NCBI GenBank assembly: GCA_949295465.1
Contig: CASFKY010000054.1
Coordinates: forward strand, 1 to 64,000
Reading direction: 5' to 3'
Origin: an uncultured Oscillospiraceae bacterium
GTDB taxonomy: Bacteria > Bacillota > Clostridia > Oscillospirales > Ruminococcaceae
DNA length: 64,000 nt
Shown: positions 25,561-34,438 of the stretch, piece by piece
Position numbering within the stretch: the first letter of the stretch is position 1
Layout: the number at the start of each line of letters is the position of its first letter
Notes under the pieces: generated by a model
What the model was told of the DNA's origin: nothing
Database searches by the model: none
Seen by the model: the letters and a program-made list of their open reading frames with translations, nothing else
Made by a program: the position numbers and the translations under genes

Positions 25561-25983
25561 TTATTCCTCGTCCTCTTTGGGCTCCTCTTCGGTGCCGAAC
25601 TCGATGTCGAAGGTGGCGCCGCAGTTCTGGCAGCTGATCTCGCTGTTCTCATCCAGCAGGGTGGCCTCATCCACCACCGTCACAGCGCCGCACTTGGGGC
25701 AGGTCAGCTCGTACTCGGCCTCGCCGTCCTCCCCTTCGTCCTCTTCGCCCTCGTCCTCTTCGTCGCCGTACACGGCGGCCTCCAGGTCGTCCATATCCTC
25801 ATCCATGGCGTCCAGCTCGTCATAGATCTGATCCATGTTGTCATCCAGGCTCTTGACCTGATCGCAGACCTCTTCCAGCAGGTCCACAACTGCCGCCAGA
25901 ACCTTGCCCTCCTTGGAGGTGGTGTCCATGTCCAGGCCCTCCATCAGGCCCTTGATGTAAGCGCATTTCTCGGTAATCCCCAT
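25561..25983 (-). CDS. CD1247-type acidic protein with zinc ribbon
   Basis: The 140-residue protein has a conserved N-terminal helical domain (ITEKCAYIKGLMEGLDM, VLAAVVDLLEEVCDQVKSLDD) matching the CD1247 N-terminal family of Clostridia. A very acidic linker follows (residues about 75-92, runs of E and D), then a C-terminal zinc ribbon with CPKC (about 99-102) and CQNC (about 122-125). AAAGGAG precedes ATG 25983. Function is unknown; the zinc ribbon and acidic linker suggest binding to a nucleic-acid-associated or basic partner. It lies downstream of efp beyond a terminator hairpin. Confidence 0.85.
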   Translation of the reverse strand: MGITEKCAYIKGLMEGLDMDTTSKEGKVLAAVVDLLEEVCDQVKSLDDNMDQIYDELDAMDEDMDDLEAAVYGDEEDEGEEDEGEDGEAEYELTCPKCGAVTVVDEATLLDENSEISCQNCGATFDIEFGTEEEPKEDEE

Positions 25984-26008
25984 AGTCGGTCTCTCCTTTG
26001 TTCTGCGT

Positions 26009-26046
26009 TTAAAAATACGGGCAGCAGCCGTTCGCTGCTGCCCGTA
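26009..26046 (-). terminator. intrinsic terminator after efp
   Basis: On the minus strand GCTGCTGCCCGT pairs with its complement across a five-base loop and is followed by ATTTTTAAA. It lies between the efp stop and the CD1247-type gene. Confidence 0.8.
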
Positions 26047-26055
26047 AAACCAAAA

Positions 26056-26613
26056 TCAGACGCGCTCCATGTACTCGCCGGTGCGGGTATCGATGCGGAT
26101 CTTGTCGCCCTCATTGATGAACAGAGGCACACGGATCTCGGCGCCGGTCTCCAGGGTAGCGGGCTTCAGGGTGTTGGTGGCGGTGTTGCCCTTGAAACCA
26201 GGCTCGGTCTGGGTCACTTCCAGCTCGATGAAGTTGGGGATTTCCACGCTGAACACCTTGCCCTTGTAGGACAGCAGCTTGCAGATTTCGTTCTCCTTGC
26301 AGAACTTGAAGTTCTCGGGCACATCGGAAGCGTTCACGGGCACATCGTCGTAGGTCTCGTTGTCCATGAAATGATACAGATCGCCGTCCGCGTAGCTGTA
26401 GGTCACCTCACGGCGCTCGATGAAGGCCTGGGGGAACTTGGCACTGGGGTTATAGCTGGTCTCGGTGACGGCACCGGTGATCACATTCTTGGTCTTGGTG
26501 CGGACAAACGCAGCGCCCTTGCCGGGTTTCACATGCTGGAACTCCACCACCTGGAGAACCTGGCCGTCCTGCTCAAAAGTCACACCGTTGCGAAAATCGC
26601 CTGCACTGATCAT
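26056..26613 (-). CDS. efp: elongation factor P
   Basis: The 185-residue protein aligns over the full EF-P length with its three OB-like domains. Domain I contains [16 protein letters not shown] with the conserved loop lysine (K32-type) that is modified in some bacteria, and the C-terminus has [16 protein letters not shown] relieves ribosome stalling at polyproline stretches. GGAGG precedes ATG 26613, and a sigma-A type promoter with perfect spacing lies at 26667-26695. No modification enzyme is adjacent. Confidence 0.97.
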   Translation of the reverse strand: MISAGDFRNGVTFEQDGQVLQVVEFQHVKPGKGAAFVRTKTKNVITGAVTETSYNPSAKFPQAFIERREVTYSYADGDLYHFMDNETYDDVPVNASDVPENFKFCKENEICKLLSYKGKVFSVEIPNFIELEVTQTEPGFKGNTATNTLKPATLETGAEIRVPLFINEGDKIRIDTRTGEYMERV

Positions 26614-26666
26614 ATGGGAATTCCTCCAAAATTGTATTTATACCACAAAGTACATATCTAAAGTTT

Positions 26667-26695
26667 ATTTTACCTGAAATGCTTGCTTTTTTCAA
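26667..26695 (-). promoter_or_regulatory. promoter for efp
   Basis: On the minus strand TTGAAA (26695-26690), 17 bases, TAAAAT (26672-26667). A second possible -10 (TGGTATAAA) lies closer to the gene. The AT-rich gap holds nothing else. Confidence 0.65.
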
Positions 26696-26740
26696 GTATT
26701 TTCATGACAAAATGGCGCTGGCCCACAAAAATCCCTTTTT

Positions 26741-27601
26741 TCACTTTTCAAAAAGAGACTCATAATAGGTCTGCATGGTGCGGGCGTCCTCGGCCTGGGT
26801 GCCGGCGCTCTCGCAGATGATCACCGGGCTCAAAGCTCGCTCCTTGCACAGCTGGAGCAGCGGCTCCGGCTCGGGGCCCCACTGGGTATCTGCAAAGGTG
26901 CGGTGGTGCTTTTCGCCCCCGGCGGAAAACTCAATGCGGGAAAAATGCACGTGGAAGGCCCGGGCCCGCTCGTCCCCCAGCACCTGCTCCATCCGATCCA
27001 GGATCTCCTCATACTGGGCCCGGCCCTTGATGCCGCCCAGGGTGCGGGCGTTCAGATGCCCGAAATCGATGCAGGGGGTGATCCGCTTGTCCACCTGGCA
27101 GAGGGCCAGCACCTCGTCCAGGGTGCCCAGCTGGCCGATCTTGCCCATGGTCTCGGGGCAGAGAGTCAGGTCCTCATATCCTGCCTCGTCCACTGCCTTC
27201 ATGATCTTTTCCATGGTGTCCAGGGCCTTTTCCAGGGCCTGTTCCCGGCTCTGCTTGCCGCAGCTGCCCGAGTGGAAGATCACCCGCCGGCCGCCCAGAT
27301 CCCGCACCACCCGGCAGCTCTGGAGGATATAGTCCACACTGCGCAGGCGGGTCTCCTCGCTTAGGCTGCTCATGCTGATGAAGTAGGGCGCATGCAGGCT
27401 GAAAAGGATATCCCGTTCCCGGGCCCTGCGGGCCATTTCCCGGGCCTTTTCCTCCCCCAGCCTTACGCCGTGCCCGCACTGGTACTCGAAGGCGTGCAGC
27501 CCAAACCGGGCCGTGTATTCCGGCACATCCAGGCTGCTCTTATAGCCCATGGCCGCAAAACTCTCGCTCTGGCCGGCGGTGCCGAACCGAATCCTGTTCA
27601 C
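26741..27601 (-). CDS. endonuclease IV-like TIM-barrel protein
   Basis: The 286-residue protein belongs to the Nfo/AP-endonuclease 2 TIM-barrel family. Zinc-ligand positions can be matched in order: SLHAPYF, FHSGSCG, CPETMGK, CIDFGHLNAR and FHVHFSR, with a final CESAG. Nfo cleaves DNA 5' to abasic sites; sugar-isomerase relatives exist, but the D-x-x-H and C-terminal E context favour a nuclease. The region of Nfo D229/H231 is replaced by GGEKHHR, so activity should be tested. It starts at GTG 27601, overlapping the yqeG stop, with GGAAGGAA just before; a longer frame upstream lies inside yqeG. Confidence 0.82.
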   Translation of the reverse strand: MNRIRFGTAGQSESFAAMGYKSSLDVPEYTARFGLHAFEYQCGHGVRLGEEKAREMARRARERDILFSLHAPYFISMSSLSEETRLRSVDYILQSCRVVRDLGGRRVIFHSGSCGKQSREQALEKALDTMEKIMKAVDEAGYEDLTLCPETMGKIGQLGTLDEVLALCQVDKRITPCIDFGHLNARTLGGIKGRAQYEEILDRMEQVLGDERARAFHVHFSRIEFSAGGEKHHRTFADTQWGPEPEPLLQLCKERALSPVIICESAGTQAEDARTMQTYYESLFEK

Positions 27602-28119
27602 AGTTCCTTCCCTCCTCTGGCAAAATACAGCCCGAAAAAGGGCTTTTCCAGCACCCGCTTGAGACGGATATACCACTTGGTCTCGGGGCCCAGCGGCCTT
27701 GTGACCAGCGCCGGAATGCCGTACAAGGCGCCGGCCAGCCGGTCGGTGAAGAGTTGATCCCCCACAATGGCCATCTCCTTCCGGGAGATGCCCCAGCGGC
27801 TACGGGCCTGCCTGAGCCCCTTGGAGAGGGGTTTGTGGGCCTTGGCCACATACCCGAGCCCCAGGGCCGATGCGAAGGGCTCCACCCGCTGACGGTCATT
27901 GTTGGAGGCGATCATCAGCAAAACGCCCTCTTTCTGCATCTGGGCCAGCCAGGCGCGGACCTTTGGAGGCACCGCTTGGTCATCGTGCAGGGTAAGAGTG
28001 TTGTCCACATCCAGCACCAGGGCCCGGATCCCACGCCGGCGCAAAAAGTCCGGGGTGATGTGGGTCACATCCCGAAACAGATACTGCGGCGTCAGCAGCA
28101 CGGCTCTCTCCCCTTTCAT
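27598..28119 (-). CDS. YqeG family HAD phosphatase
   Basis: The 173-residue HAD (class IIIA) hydrolase has the YqeG layout: LTPQYLFRDVTHITPDFL, the nucleophile motif LVLDVDNTLTLHD, IASNNDRQRVEPFA, AKAHKPLSKGLRQA and the metal motif VGDQLFTDRLAG. The related PGPP1/Gep4 proteins dephosphorylate phosphatidylglycerophosphate; bacterial YqeG may do the same. ATG 28119 has only a weak ribosome site and lies at the tail of the rpsU terminator. Its GTGA overlap with the nuclease gene suggests coupled translation. Confidence 0.85.
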   Translation of the reverse strand: MKGERAVLLTPQYLFRDVTHITPDFLRRRGIRALVLDVDNTLTLHDDQAVPPKVRAWLAQMQKEGVLLMIASNNDRQRVEPFASALGLGYVAKAHKPLSKGLRQARSRWGISRKEMAIVGDQLFTDRLAGALYGIPALVTRPLGPETKWYIRLKRVLEKPFFGLYFARGGKEL

Positions 28120-28120
28120 T

Positions 28121-28158
28121 CCAAAAAAGAAGCGGGCCCGTAAGGCTACGGACCCGCT
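28121..28158 (-). terminator. intrinsic terminator after rpsU
   Basis: On the minus strand AGCGGGTCCGTA pairs (one mismatch) with TACGGGCCCGCT, followed by TCTTTTTTGG. It lies 58 bases beyond the rpsU stop and directly abuts the yqeG start. Confidence 0.85.
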
Positions 28159-28215
28159 TTACTGCGTAACAAGACGCATGACCGCTTTTACCACGGCGCT
28201 GCCGCTCTGCTCAAA

Positions 28216-28392
28216 TTACTTGAACTTGCGCTTGCGGGCAGCCTCGGACTTCTTTTTGCGGCGCACGGAGGGCTTTTCGTAAGCTTCACGCTTGCGAACC
28301 TCGGCGAGAACACCGCTGCGAGCGCAGGAACGCTTAAAACGGCGCAGGGCGCTTTCCAGCGACTCGTTGTCCTTGACACGAATTTCCGACAT
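28216..28392 (-). CDS. rpsU: 30S ribosomal protein S21
   Basis: The 58-residue protein starts [20 protein letters not shown] and ends in the basic [15 protein letters not shown] tail typical of S21. It binds the small subunit near the anti-Shine-Dalgarno region during initiation. GGGAGGG precedes ATG 28392 and a consensus promoter lies at 28456-28485, so it is expressed as its own unit ending at the terminator at 28121-28158. Confidence 0.97.
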   Translation of the reverse strand: MSEIRVKDNESLESALRRFKRSCARSGVLAEVRKREAYEKPSVRRKKKSEAARKRKFK

Positions 28393-28455
28393 CTACTTTT
28401 TCCCTCCCTTGACCTGAGGCAGGAGTCTTGTTGCTACAAAGTAGTCAACGATATA

Positions 28456-28485
28456 ATTATACAATGATATGGTTTCTCCTGTCAA
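28456..28485 (-). promoter_or_regulatory. consensus promoter for rpsU
   Basis: On the minus strand TTGACA (28485-28480), 18 bases, TATAAT (28461-28456): both hexamers are perfect. Confidence 0.88.
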
Positions 28486-28502
28486 CAGCTTTTTTATTTT
28501 GT

Positions 28503-28538
28503 GAGAGAAAGTTTATAAAAAATTTGCAGCTTTCTCTC
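28503..28538 (-). terminator. possible terminator hairpin after leuS
   Basis: GAGAGAAAG and CTTTCTCTC form a nine-base stem with a long AT-rich loop immediately after the leuS stop. There is no T tract on the minus strand, so termination would be weak or factor-aided. Confidence 0.35.
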
Positions 28539-28541
28539 TCA

Positions 28542-31085
28542 TTAGCCCTTTACGGCCAGGTTCACCAGCTTGCCCTTCACATAGATCTCCTTGGCAATGG
28601 TCTTGCCGGCAATGGCGGCAGCCACAGCGGGCTCGGCCTTGGCGGCGGCGATGGCGTCGGCCGCCTCGATGTCAGCGGGCACCTTCAGCCGGGCGCGGAC
28701 CTTGCCGTTCACCTGCACGGCGATCTCCACGGTGCTCTCCACGCACTTGGCCTCGTCGTAGGTGGGCCAGGTGGTGTGGGCGATCTGGCCCTCAAAGCCC
28801 ATCCTCTGCCACAGCTCCTCGGTGATGTGGGGGGCAAAGGGGTTGAGCAGGATCAGCAGGGTGCGGAACTCTTCCTTGGTGCAGCCGCCGCTGGCCTCCA
28901 GCTCGTTCAAAAGGCCCATCATGGCCGCGATGGCGGTGTTGTGCTTGAGCACCTCAATGTCCTCGCCCACCTTCTTGACGGTGCGGTGCATCAGCGCCTC
29001 CATCTCGGGCCGGTACCCTTCTCCGGGCAGGATCTTCTCCTGCAGGTTCCAGACCCGATCCAGGAATCGTTTGCAGCCCTTGATGGAAGAGGTGTTCCAG
29101 GGGGCGGCCTTCTCAAAGTCGCCGATGAACATCTCGTACAGACGCATGGTATCGGCGCCGTACTCGTTGACGATATCGTCCGGGTTCACCACGTTGCCCA
29201 GGGATTTGGACATCTTGACCACCGGGTGTTCGGCCATCTCGCCGTATTTCTCCACCAGGGCGGCCCGGGCAGCCTTCTCGCTGCCGTACTCTTTCACCAG
29301 GCGGGCCTGCTCGTCGGCGCTCATGTTCACAAAGCTGTGGGGGTTGAGGCCCAGAATCATGCCGTGGCTGGTGCGCTTCTGGTAGGGTTCCGGCGTGGGC
29401 ACCACCCCGATGTCGTAGAGGAACTTGTGCCAGAACCGGCTGTACAGCAGGTGCAGGGTGGTGTGCTCCATGCCGCCGTTGTACCAGTCCACCGGGCTCC
29501 AGTACTCCAGGGCCTCCTTGCTGGCAATGGCGTCCTTGTTGTGGGGGTCCATATACCGCAGGAAGTACCAGGAAGAGCCGGCCCACTGGGGCATGGTGTC
29601 GGTCTCCCGCTTAGCGGGGCCGCCGCAGCAGGGGCAGGTGGTGTTCACCCACTCGGTGTGACGGGCCAGGGGGCTCTCGCCGTTTTCGCCCGGCTCAAAG
29701 TCGGTGATCTCGGGCAGCTTGAGGGGCAGCTCGCTCTCGGGCAGGGGCTGCCAGCCGCATTTCTCACAGTAGACCATGGGAATGGGCTCGCCCCAGTATC
29801 TCTGGCGGCTGAACACCCAGTCCCGCAGCTTGTAGTTAACCTTCTCCCGGCCCTTGCCGTTCTCTTCCAGCCAGGCGGTCATCTTCTTCTTGGCCTCTTC
29901 CACCGACAGGCCGTTGAGGAAGCCGGAGTTCACCAGGGTGCCGGTAGCCACGTCGGTAAAGGCCTCCTGGTCCAGATGGCTCTCGCCCTGGCCCTTCACC
30001 ACCTCAATGATGGGCAGATGGAACACCTTGGCAAACTCATAGTCGCGGGTGTCGTGGGCGGGCACGGCCATAATGGCGCCGGTACCGTAGCTGGCCAGCA
30101 CATAGTCGGAAATGAAAATAGGGATCTCCTCATCATTCACCGGGTTGATGCCCATGACCCCTTCCAGCTTGACGCCGGTCTTTTCCTTGTTCAGCTCGGT
30201 GCGCTCAAAATCGCTCTTGCGGGCAGCCTCGGCCTGATAGGCCTTGACCGCCTCAGGGTTCTTGATGATGCCCGCATCCAGCCACTTCTTGACCATCTCG
30301 TGCTCGGGGCTCACCACCATGTAGGTGGCGCCGAACAGAGTGTCGCAGCGGGTGGTGTAGACGGTGAGAGTATCGCCGGCGGTGGTGCCGAAGTTCACCT
30401 CGGCGCCGTGGCTGCGGCCGATCCAGTTTTTCTGCTGGGTGGATACCCGCTCGATGTAGTCCAGCCCGTCCAGCCCGTCGATGAGCTTGTCGGCGTAGGC
30501 GGTGATCTTCAGCATCCACTGGCTCTTGACCTTGTGGATCACGTCGCTGCCGCACCGCTCGCACTTGCCGTTGACCACCTCTTCGTTGGCCAGCACCACC
30601 TTGCAGCCGGTGCACCAGTTCACGTTCATTTCCTTTTTATAGGCAAGGCCGTGCTTGTACAGCTGCAAAAAGATCCACTGGGTCCACTTGTAGTACTCCG
30701 GGTCGGTGGTGTTGATCTCTCTCGTCCAGTCAAAGGAGAGGCCCAGGGCCTTGAGCTGGCTCTTGAAACGGGCCACGTTCTTTTTGGTGACCACTTCCGG
30801 GTGGATGTGGTTCTTCATGGCAAAGTTCTCGGTGGGCAGGCCAAAGGCGTCCCAGCCCATGGGGTAGAGCACATTGTAGCCGCACATCCGCTTTTTGCGG
30901 GCCACCACATCCAGCGCGGTGTAGCTGCGGGGGTGCCCCACATGCAGGCCCGCGGCGGAAGGATAGGGGAACTCCACCAGGGCGTAGAACTTGGGCTTGC
31001 TGTGGTCGATCTGGACCGCGAAGGTGTTCTCCTCATCCCACACCTTCTGCCATTTGGCTTCCACAGCCTTGAAATCATACTTCAC
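28542..31085 (-). CDS. leuS: leucyl-tRNA synthetase
   Basis: The 847-residue class I synthetase charges tRNA-Leu. The HIGH motif is HVGH (48-51), the KMSKS motif lies near 624-628, and the CP1 editing domain is present ([19 protein letters not shown], with the conserved [13 protein letters not shown] before it). Zinc-binding cysteines occur in NWCTGC, CERCG and CPCCGG. Length is normal for bacterial LeuRS. It is the last gene of the run that begins at topA or before; only 120 bases separate it from rsfS and they hold no T-box, which is often present before Firmicute leuS genes. Confidence 0.98.
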   Translation of the reverse strand: MKYDFKAVEAKWQKVWDEENTFAVQIDHSKPKFYALVEFPYPSAAGLHVGHPRSYTALDVVARKKRMCGYNVLYPMGWDAFGLPTENFAMKNHIHPEVVTKKNVARFKSQLKALGLSFDWTREINTTDPEYYKWTQWIFLQLYKHGLAYKKEMNVNWCTGCKVVLANEEVVNGKCERCGSDVIHKVKSQWMLKITAYADKLIDGLDGLDYIERVSTQQKNWIGRSHGAEVNFGTTAGDTLTVYTTRCDTLFGATYMVVSPEHEMVKKWLDAGIIKNPEAVKAYQAEAARKSDFERTELNKEKTGVKLEGVMGINPVNDEEIPIFISDYVLASYGTGAIMAVPAHDTRDYEFAKVFHLPIIEVVKGQGESHLDQEAFTDVATGTLVNSGFLNGLSVEEAKKKMTAWLEENGKGREKVNYKLRDWVFSRQRYWGEPIPMVYCEKCGWQPLPESELPLKLPEITDFEPGENGESPLARHTEWVNTTCPCCGGPAKRETDTMPQWAGSSWYFLRYMDPHNKDAIASKEALEYWSPVDWYNGGMEHTTLHLLYSRFWHKFLYDIGVVPTPEPYQKRTSHGMILGLNPHSFVNMSADEQARLVKEYGSEKAARAALVEKYGEMAEHPVVKMSKSLGNVVNPDDIVNEYGADTMRLYEMFIGDFEKAAPWNTSSIKGCKRFLDRVWNLQEKILPGEGYRPEMEALMHRTVKKVGEDIEVLKHNTAIAAMMGLLNELEASGGCTKEEFRTLLILLNPFAPHITEELWQRMGFEGQIAHTTWPTYDEAKCVESTVEIAVQVNGKVRARLKVPADIEAADAIAAAKAEPAVAAAIAGKTIAKEIYVKGKLVNLAVKG

Positions 31086-31145
31086 TTTCCATCAACTCCA
31101 TATCGCTTTTGCTGCCGCCCACCGAAAGCGGCCGGTTTGTGTGTT

Positions 31146-31174
31146 GCCGGGCAGAGGGCACTCCCCTGCCCGGC
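31146..31174 (-). other. hairpin between rsfS and leuS
   Basis: GCCGGGCAG and CTGCCCGGC form a perfect nine-base GC stem with an 11-base loop. On the transcribed minus strand no T tract follows, so it is not a standard terminator; it may be an RNA processing or stabilising element. The T tract is on the plus side, where there is no gene to end. Confidence 0.4.
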
Positions 31175-31205
31175 TTATTTTTCAGCATGGCCTTGCGGCC
31201 GCGCC

Positions 31206-31580
31206 TCATTCCTCAGGCTTTTCTTCTTCCTCCAGCAGCCCGGTCAGGTCCACCGGCTGGGCGTCCGCCCACAGGTGTTCCAGGTCGTAATAGCTGCGGG
31301 CCTCGGGATAAAAGATGTGCACGATCACCCCGCCGTAATCCATCAGAATCCAGTTGCGGGCCTCGTACCCTTCCACCCGCTGGGGCTCAACGCCCTGCTG
31401 GCCCAACTGGAATTCCACTTCATCGGCCAGGCTGCGCACATGGGTGGAGGAGGTGCCGCTGGCAATGACGAAGTAATCCGCCAGCACCGTGAGGTCACGG
31501 ATGCTCAGCACCTTCAGGCCCTCGGCCTTTTTCTTGTCCAGGATCTTCGCAATGCGAACAGCCAGTTCCTTACTTTCCAT
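31206..31580 (-). CDS. rsfS: ribosome silencing factor RsfS
   Basis: The 124-residue protein of the RsfS/Iojap family binds L14 and blocks subunit joining when nutrients fall. Family motifs LSIRDLTVLADYFVIASG, STHVRSLADEV, GYEARNWILMDYGGVIVHIF and YYDLEHLWADA are all present. It sits between an LCP gene and leuS, the usual nadD-yqeK-rsfS neighbourhood of Clostridia. The last residues (EEEEKPEE) form an acidic tail. Confidence 0.95.
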   Translation of the reverse strand: MESKELAVRIAKILDKKKAEGLKVLSIRDLTVLADYFVIASGTSSTHVRSLADEVEFQLGQQGVEPQRVEGYEARNWILMDYGGVIVHIFYPEARSYYDLEHLWADAQPVDLTGLLEEEEKPEE

Positions 31581-31594
31581 AAAGAGCCTCCCTG

Positions 31595-32929
31595 TTATTT
31601 GTAAGACGTGTTGGACCCGTCCAGGTTGTTGTTCTGCTGGGCGTCAATGCTCTCCTCGTCCAGCTGACCCATGAACTGCACATTGGGGTCGCTGGCCTGC
31701 CCGGAGGGATGCCAGGACTGGAGATTCAGCTCAGAGGCCGGCACCTCGCCGGTATAGGTGCGGAAATAGGTATTCAGCAGGGTGGCAGTCTCCTCGGGGG
31801 CGCCCACCACCACAGAGTTGTTGTTGTAGTACTGGCTGGCCGAGAACACCGGCATCTGGCAGATCATGATGTTGGCACTGTCCACCTGCAACAGGCTCAC
31901 GCCCAGGCTGATCATGGTAGTGGAGGGCATGTCCGTCTCCACATAGTTCATGAAGGCGGGCATCAGCTTGGCCACGTCCCAGATATTCATGGTGCGGAAA
32001 CGGCCCAGCAGGCCGGAATAGAAGTACCGCTGCATATTCAGCCGGTCCAGGTCGGACCGCTCGTAGCCGGCGCCCTTGCGGTTGCGCACAAAGAACTCGG
32101 CGGCGGCGCCATCCAGGGTCTGGTAGCCCTCTTTCAGCACGCTCCCGTTGTACTCGATGTCATGGGGCACATACACCTCAATGCCGCCGAAGGTGTCCAC
32201 CACCTCGTGGAGAGACTGCATATTGATGGTGATGTAATAGTCCACCGGCAGCTTCAGCTGGTCGTTGATGGTCTCGGCCAGGGCGTTGATGCCGCCCTCG
32301 TTGGAGAGCATCACCGAGTTGATCTGCCCGTTGGAGGCGCTGTAGGTCTGACCGTTTTCGGTGGAGTAGCTGCCCCCCACAAAGGTGTTGCGGGGAATTT
32401 GCAGCATGCTGATCTTTTTGTTGGCCACATCAAAGCTCACATACATGATCATGTCGGTCATGCCGTCGTTGCTGGAAGAATCGCTGTAGGCCCGGCCTTC
32501 CTCCCAGTCCACGCCGCAGACCAGCACGTTCACCACATCTCCCTTGTACTCCGAAGGGGTGTTGATGAGCTGGCTGATGGTCACATCGCCGGCCACGCTG
32601 CGGGTGATGACCTTAAAGGCGATGAAGAGCAGCGCCGCCAAGACCAAAATCAGCAGCAGAAATACCTTGAGGCAGCCGCTCTTCTTTTTCTTTTTGGGTT
32701 TGCCCCGGCGGACGGCGGCGGCCCCGTCCGCATCCGGCCGGGGAGCCGATGCCCGGTAGGTCTCCTCCCGCTGGGCGGGCGCCGACCGATGGATATGGCG
32801 GCCCGTGCCGGCAGAGGCCGAACGGCGGCTCTCCTGGCCCGTGGCCTGGCTGTCAGAGTGATAGACATGTCGTCCCGTGCCCTGTGCGGCGCGGGTATTC
32901 AGCTTGCGGGGCTGTTTCGGATCAGTCAT
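31595..32929 (-). CDS. LytR-CpsA-Psr (LCP) family protein
   Basis: The 444-residue protein has a long cytoplasmic N-terminus, one membrane helix (about 88-106, after RRGKPKKKKKSG) and an extracytoplasmic LCP domain. LCP enzymes transfer undecaprenyl-linked teichoic acid or capsule to peptidoglycan. Matching residues include CGVDWE, DMIMYVSFDVANKKISMLQIPR with the phosphate-binding arginine, GGIEVYVP and the R-x-R region KGAGYERSDLDRLNMQR. Two copies of GTGRH-x-x-x-S occur in the N-terminal tail (17-25 and 41-49). ATG overlaps the yqeK stop. It could attach the polysaccharide made by the locus at 1188-25065; that link is inference. Confidence 0.9.
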   Translation of the reverse strand: MTDPKQPRKLNTRAAQGTGRHVYHSDSQATGQESRRSASAGTGRHIHRSAPAQREETYRASAPRPDADGAAAVRRGKPKKKKKSGCLKVFLLLILVLAALLFIAFKVITRSVAGDVTISQLINTPSEYKGDVVNVLVCGVDWEEGRAYSDSSSNDGMTDMIMYVSFDVANKKISMLQIPRNTFVGGSYSTENGQTYSASNGQINSVMLSNEGGINALAETINDQLKLPVDYYITINMQSLHEVVDTFGGIEVYVPHDIEYNGSVLKEGYQTLDGAAAEFFVRNRKGAGYERSDLDRLNMQRYFYSGLLGRFRTMNIWDVAKLMPAFMNYVETDMPSTTMISLGVSLLQVDSANIMICQMPVFSASQYYNNNSVVVGAPEETATLLNTYFRTYTGEVPASELNLQSWHPSGQASDPNVQFMGQLDEESIDAQQNNNLDGSNTSYK

Positions 32930-33507
32930 GAACTCGCTTTCCCTCCTGCAAAACGGCGGTATTCTTCACAGGCCTCCCGGGTGATGGGATCGATGGTCTT
33001 GCCGCTCTCTTTCAGCCAGTCAAGGCTCATCTGAAGGGCTTCACCCAGGGCCCGGTCCAGGTCCTCCATCTCCACTTTGCGGAGATAGGCGGCCTCGGGG
33101 TAAGTACGTTCGGCGCTGGTCATATCCGCCAGATACAGGATCTTGTCCAACAGGCTCATATCCCGTTTGCCGGTGGTGTGACAGCGGATGGCGCTGAGGA
33201 TCTCTTCATCCTCCACGCCCCATTGGGTTTTGGCCAGAATGGCCGCGCAGATGCCATGCCACACCGGCTGGGGGCGGTTTTCGGCATTCTCAGACATTAT
33301 AGCATTATCCCGGATGATCTGCAACAAGTCCTCCCGGCTCATCTCCTTGGCGGTGTCGTGCAAAAGCGCCGCGATGGCCGCCTTGTGGGGGTCGGCGCCA
33401 TATCGCTCGGCCAGCGTCACCGCCATATCCCGCACGTTCACCGTATGCCGGAAACGCTTGTCTCCCAGCCGGCTTCTGGCAATTTCCAGGGCAGTTTTCT
33501 CATCCAT
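32926..33507 (-). CDS. yqeK: YqeK family HD-domain hydrolase (Ap4A hydrolase)
   Basis: The 193-residue HD-domain protein has RFRHTVNVRDMAV, ALLHDTAKEMSREDL (the HD pair), HGICAAILAK and ILYLADMTSAERTYP. YqeK proteins hydrolyse diadenosine tetraphosphate symmetrically and lie next to nadD in Firmicutes, as here. GGAGGTAAAAAGG precedes ATG 33507. It overlaps the LCP gene by four bases. Confidence 0.93.
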   Translation of the reverse strand: MDEKTALEIARSRLGDKRFRHTVNVRDMAVTLAERYGADPHKAAIAALLHDTAKEMSREDLLQIIRDNAIMSENAENRPQPVWHGICAAILAKTQWGVEDEEILSAIRCHTTGKRDMSLLDKILYLADMTSAERTYPEAAYLRKVEMEDLDRALGEALQMSLDWLKESGKTIDPITREACEEYRRFAGGKASS

Positions 33508-33512
33508 CCTTT

Positions 33513-34127
33513 TTACCTCCCATAGCCGTATAAATGGTTTTGCTGCACCAGCCGGCGCACCAGCGGGGGCAGCTGTTCCAGTGGCACCGCGCCGCTGCGG
33601 ATGTCCCGGCTGGCCAGGGGCAGAGCCGGCGCGTGGGCAAAGAGGATCCGCCCTCCCTGGGCTTTCAGGCGGTCTGCCTGCTCGCCCAGAAGCCGGTCAT
33701 CTCCCGGCTGGCGGCTCTGCACCACCAGCACGCAGAGGGTCAGGATCCTCTGCCAGTCGTGCCACTGGGTAAAGCCCAGCAGCATATCGCTGCCCACCGT
33801 CATGTAAAGCTCTGCGCCTTGCCGGGCATTCTGCAGCATCTCCAGGGTGTCCACGCTGTAGTTGCGGTAGCCCGCATCGGCACGGCGGATCTCCCAGTCG
33901 CTGAGGGTGAATCGGGGCGAGCCGGGAGCCCGGAACAGCTCCTCAAAGCATCCGCACATGGCATAGCGCAATCTTGCGGGGGTGGCGCTGGCCGCCTTGT
34001 GGGGCGGCACGCCTGCGGGCATCACCACCACCTCGTCGGGCTCCACCGCCTGGACGGCCGCCCGCAGATTGTTCAGATGCCCGTTGTGGGGCGGATCGAA
34101 CGTGCCCCCGAACAGCAGCACCTTCAT
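33513..34127 (-). CDS. nadD: nicotinate-nucleotide adenylyltransferase
   Basis: The 204-residue enzyme makes deamido-NAD from nicotinate mononucleotide and ATP. The nucleotidyltransferase motif is LLFGGTFDPPHNGHL (4-18), with MPAGVPPHK and the late ALPLASRDIRSG (the S-x-x-x-R type motif). I chose ATG 34127, after GGGGGAAG; the frame is open to 34325, but the product begins at MKVLLFGG in all members of the family. It is followed by yqeK six bases later. Confidence 0.95.
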   Translation of the reverse strand: MKVLLFGGTFDPPHNGHLNNLRAAVQAVEPDEVVVMPAGVPPHKAASATPARLRYAMCGCFEELFRAPGSPRFTLSDWEIRRADAGYRNYSVDTLEMLQNARQGAELYMTVGSDMLLGFTQWHDWQRILTLCVLVVQSRQPGDDRLLGEQADRLKAQGGRILFAHAPALPLASRDIRSGAVPLEQLPPLVRRLVQQNHLYGYGR

Positions 34128-34141
34128 CCCGCTTCCCCCTT

Positions 34142-34438
34142 TCAGCGCAGCAGATCGGCGTATTTGGAATCCTTGTCCTTTTGCAGGTACAGCACAAACT
34201 TGGAGCCGATCACCTGAACCACATCCGCCCCGGTGGCCTGGGCCATCAAATCGGCGGCCTCCCGGGCGCTGTAGAGGCTGGCTTCCAGCACCTTCAGCTT
34301 GATGAGTTCCCGGGCAGCCAGGCATTCGGCCACATTCCGGGTCATGGCTTCATCGATCTCGCCCTTGCCGATCTGGAATACAGGGGTCAGGCCGTTGGCC
34401 TGGCTGCGCAGGATAGCGCGCTGTTTACTGGTAAGCAT
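34142..34438 (-). CDS. YhbY/CRM-domain RNA-binding protein
   Basis: The 98-residue CRM-domain protein begins MLTSKQRAILRSQANGL, with PVFQIGKGEID and a GADVVQVIGSKFVLY C-terminal strand. YhbY-family proteins associate with pre-50S ribosomal particles. GCAAGGAG lies before ATG 34438. It is co-oriented with nadD, fifteen bases upstream of it, in the usual Clostridia order. Confidence 0.92.
   Translation of the reverse strand: MLTSKQRAILRSQANGLTPVFQIGKGEIDEAMTRNVAECLAARELIKLKVLEASLYSAREAADLMAQATGADVVQVIGSKFVLYLQKDKDSKYADLLR

Noticed and set aside
31086-31205. T-box riboswitch for leuS
   Set aside because: The gap is too short and no T-box core sequence is present.
28428-31604. A plus-strand open frame of more than 1000 codons opposite leuS and rsfS
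   Set aside because: It is antisense to a full-length LeuRS with all motifs, is low-complexity (H, G, L, V rich) and has no ribosome site; a shadow of high GC at the third codon position.
34127-34325. N-terminal extension of NadD
   Set aside because: The extension overlaps yhbY, and the product begins at the family-typical MKVLLFGGTFDPPH after a ribosome site.
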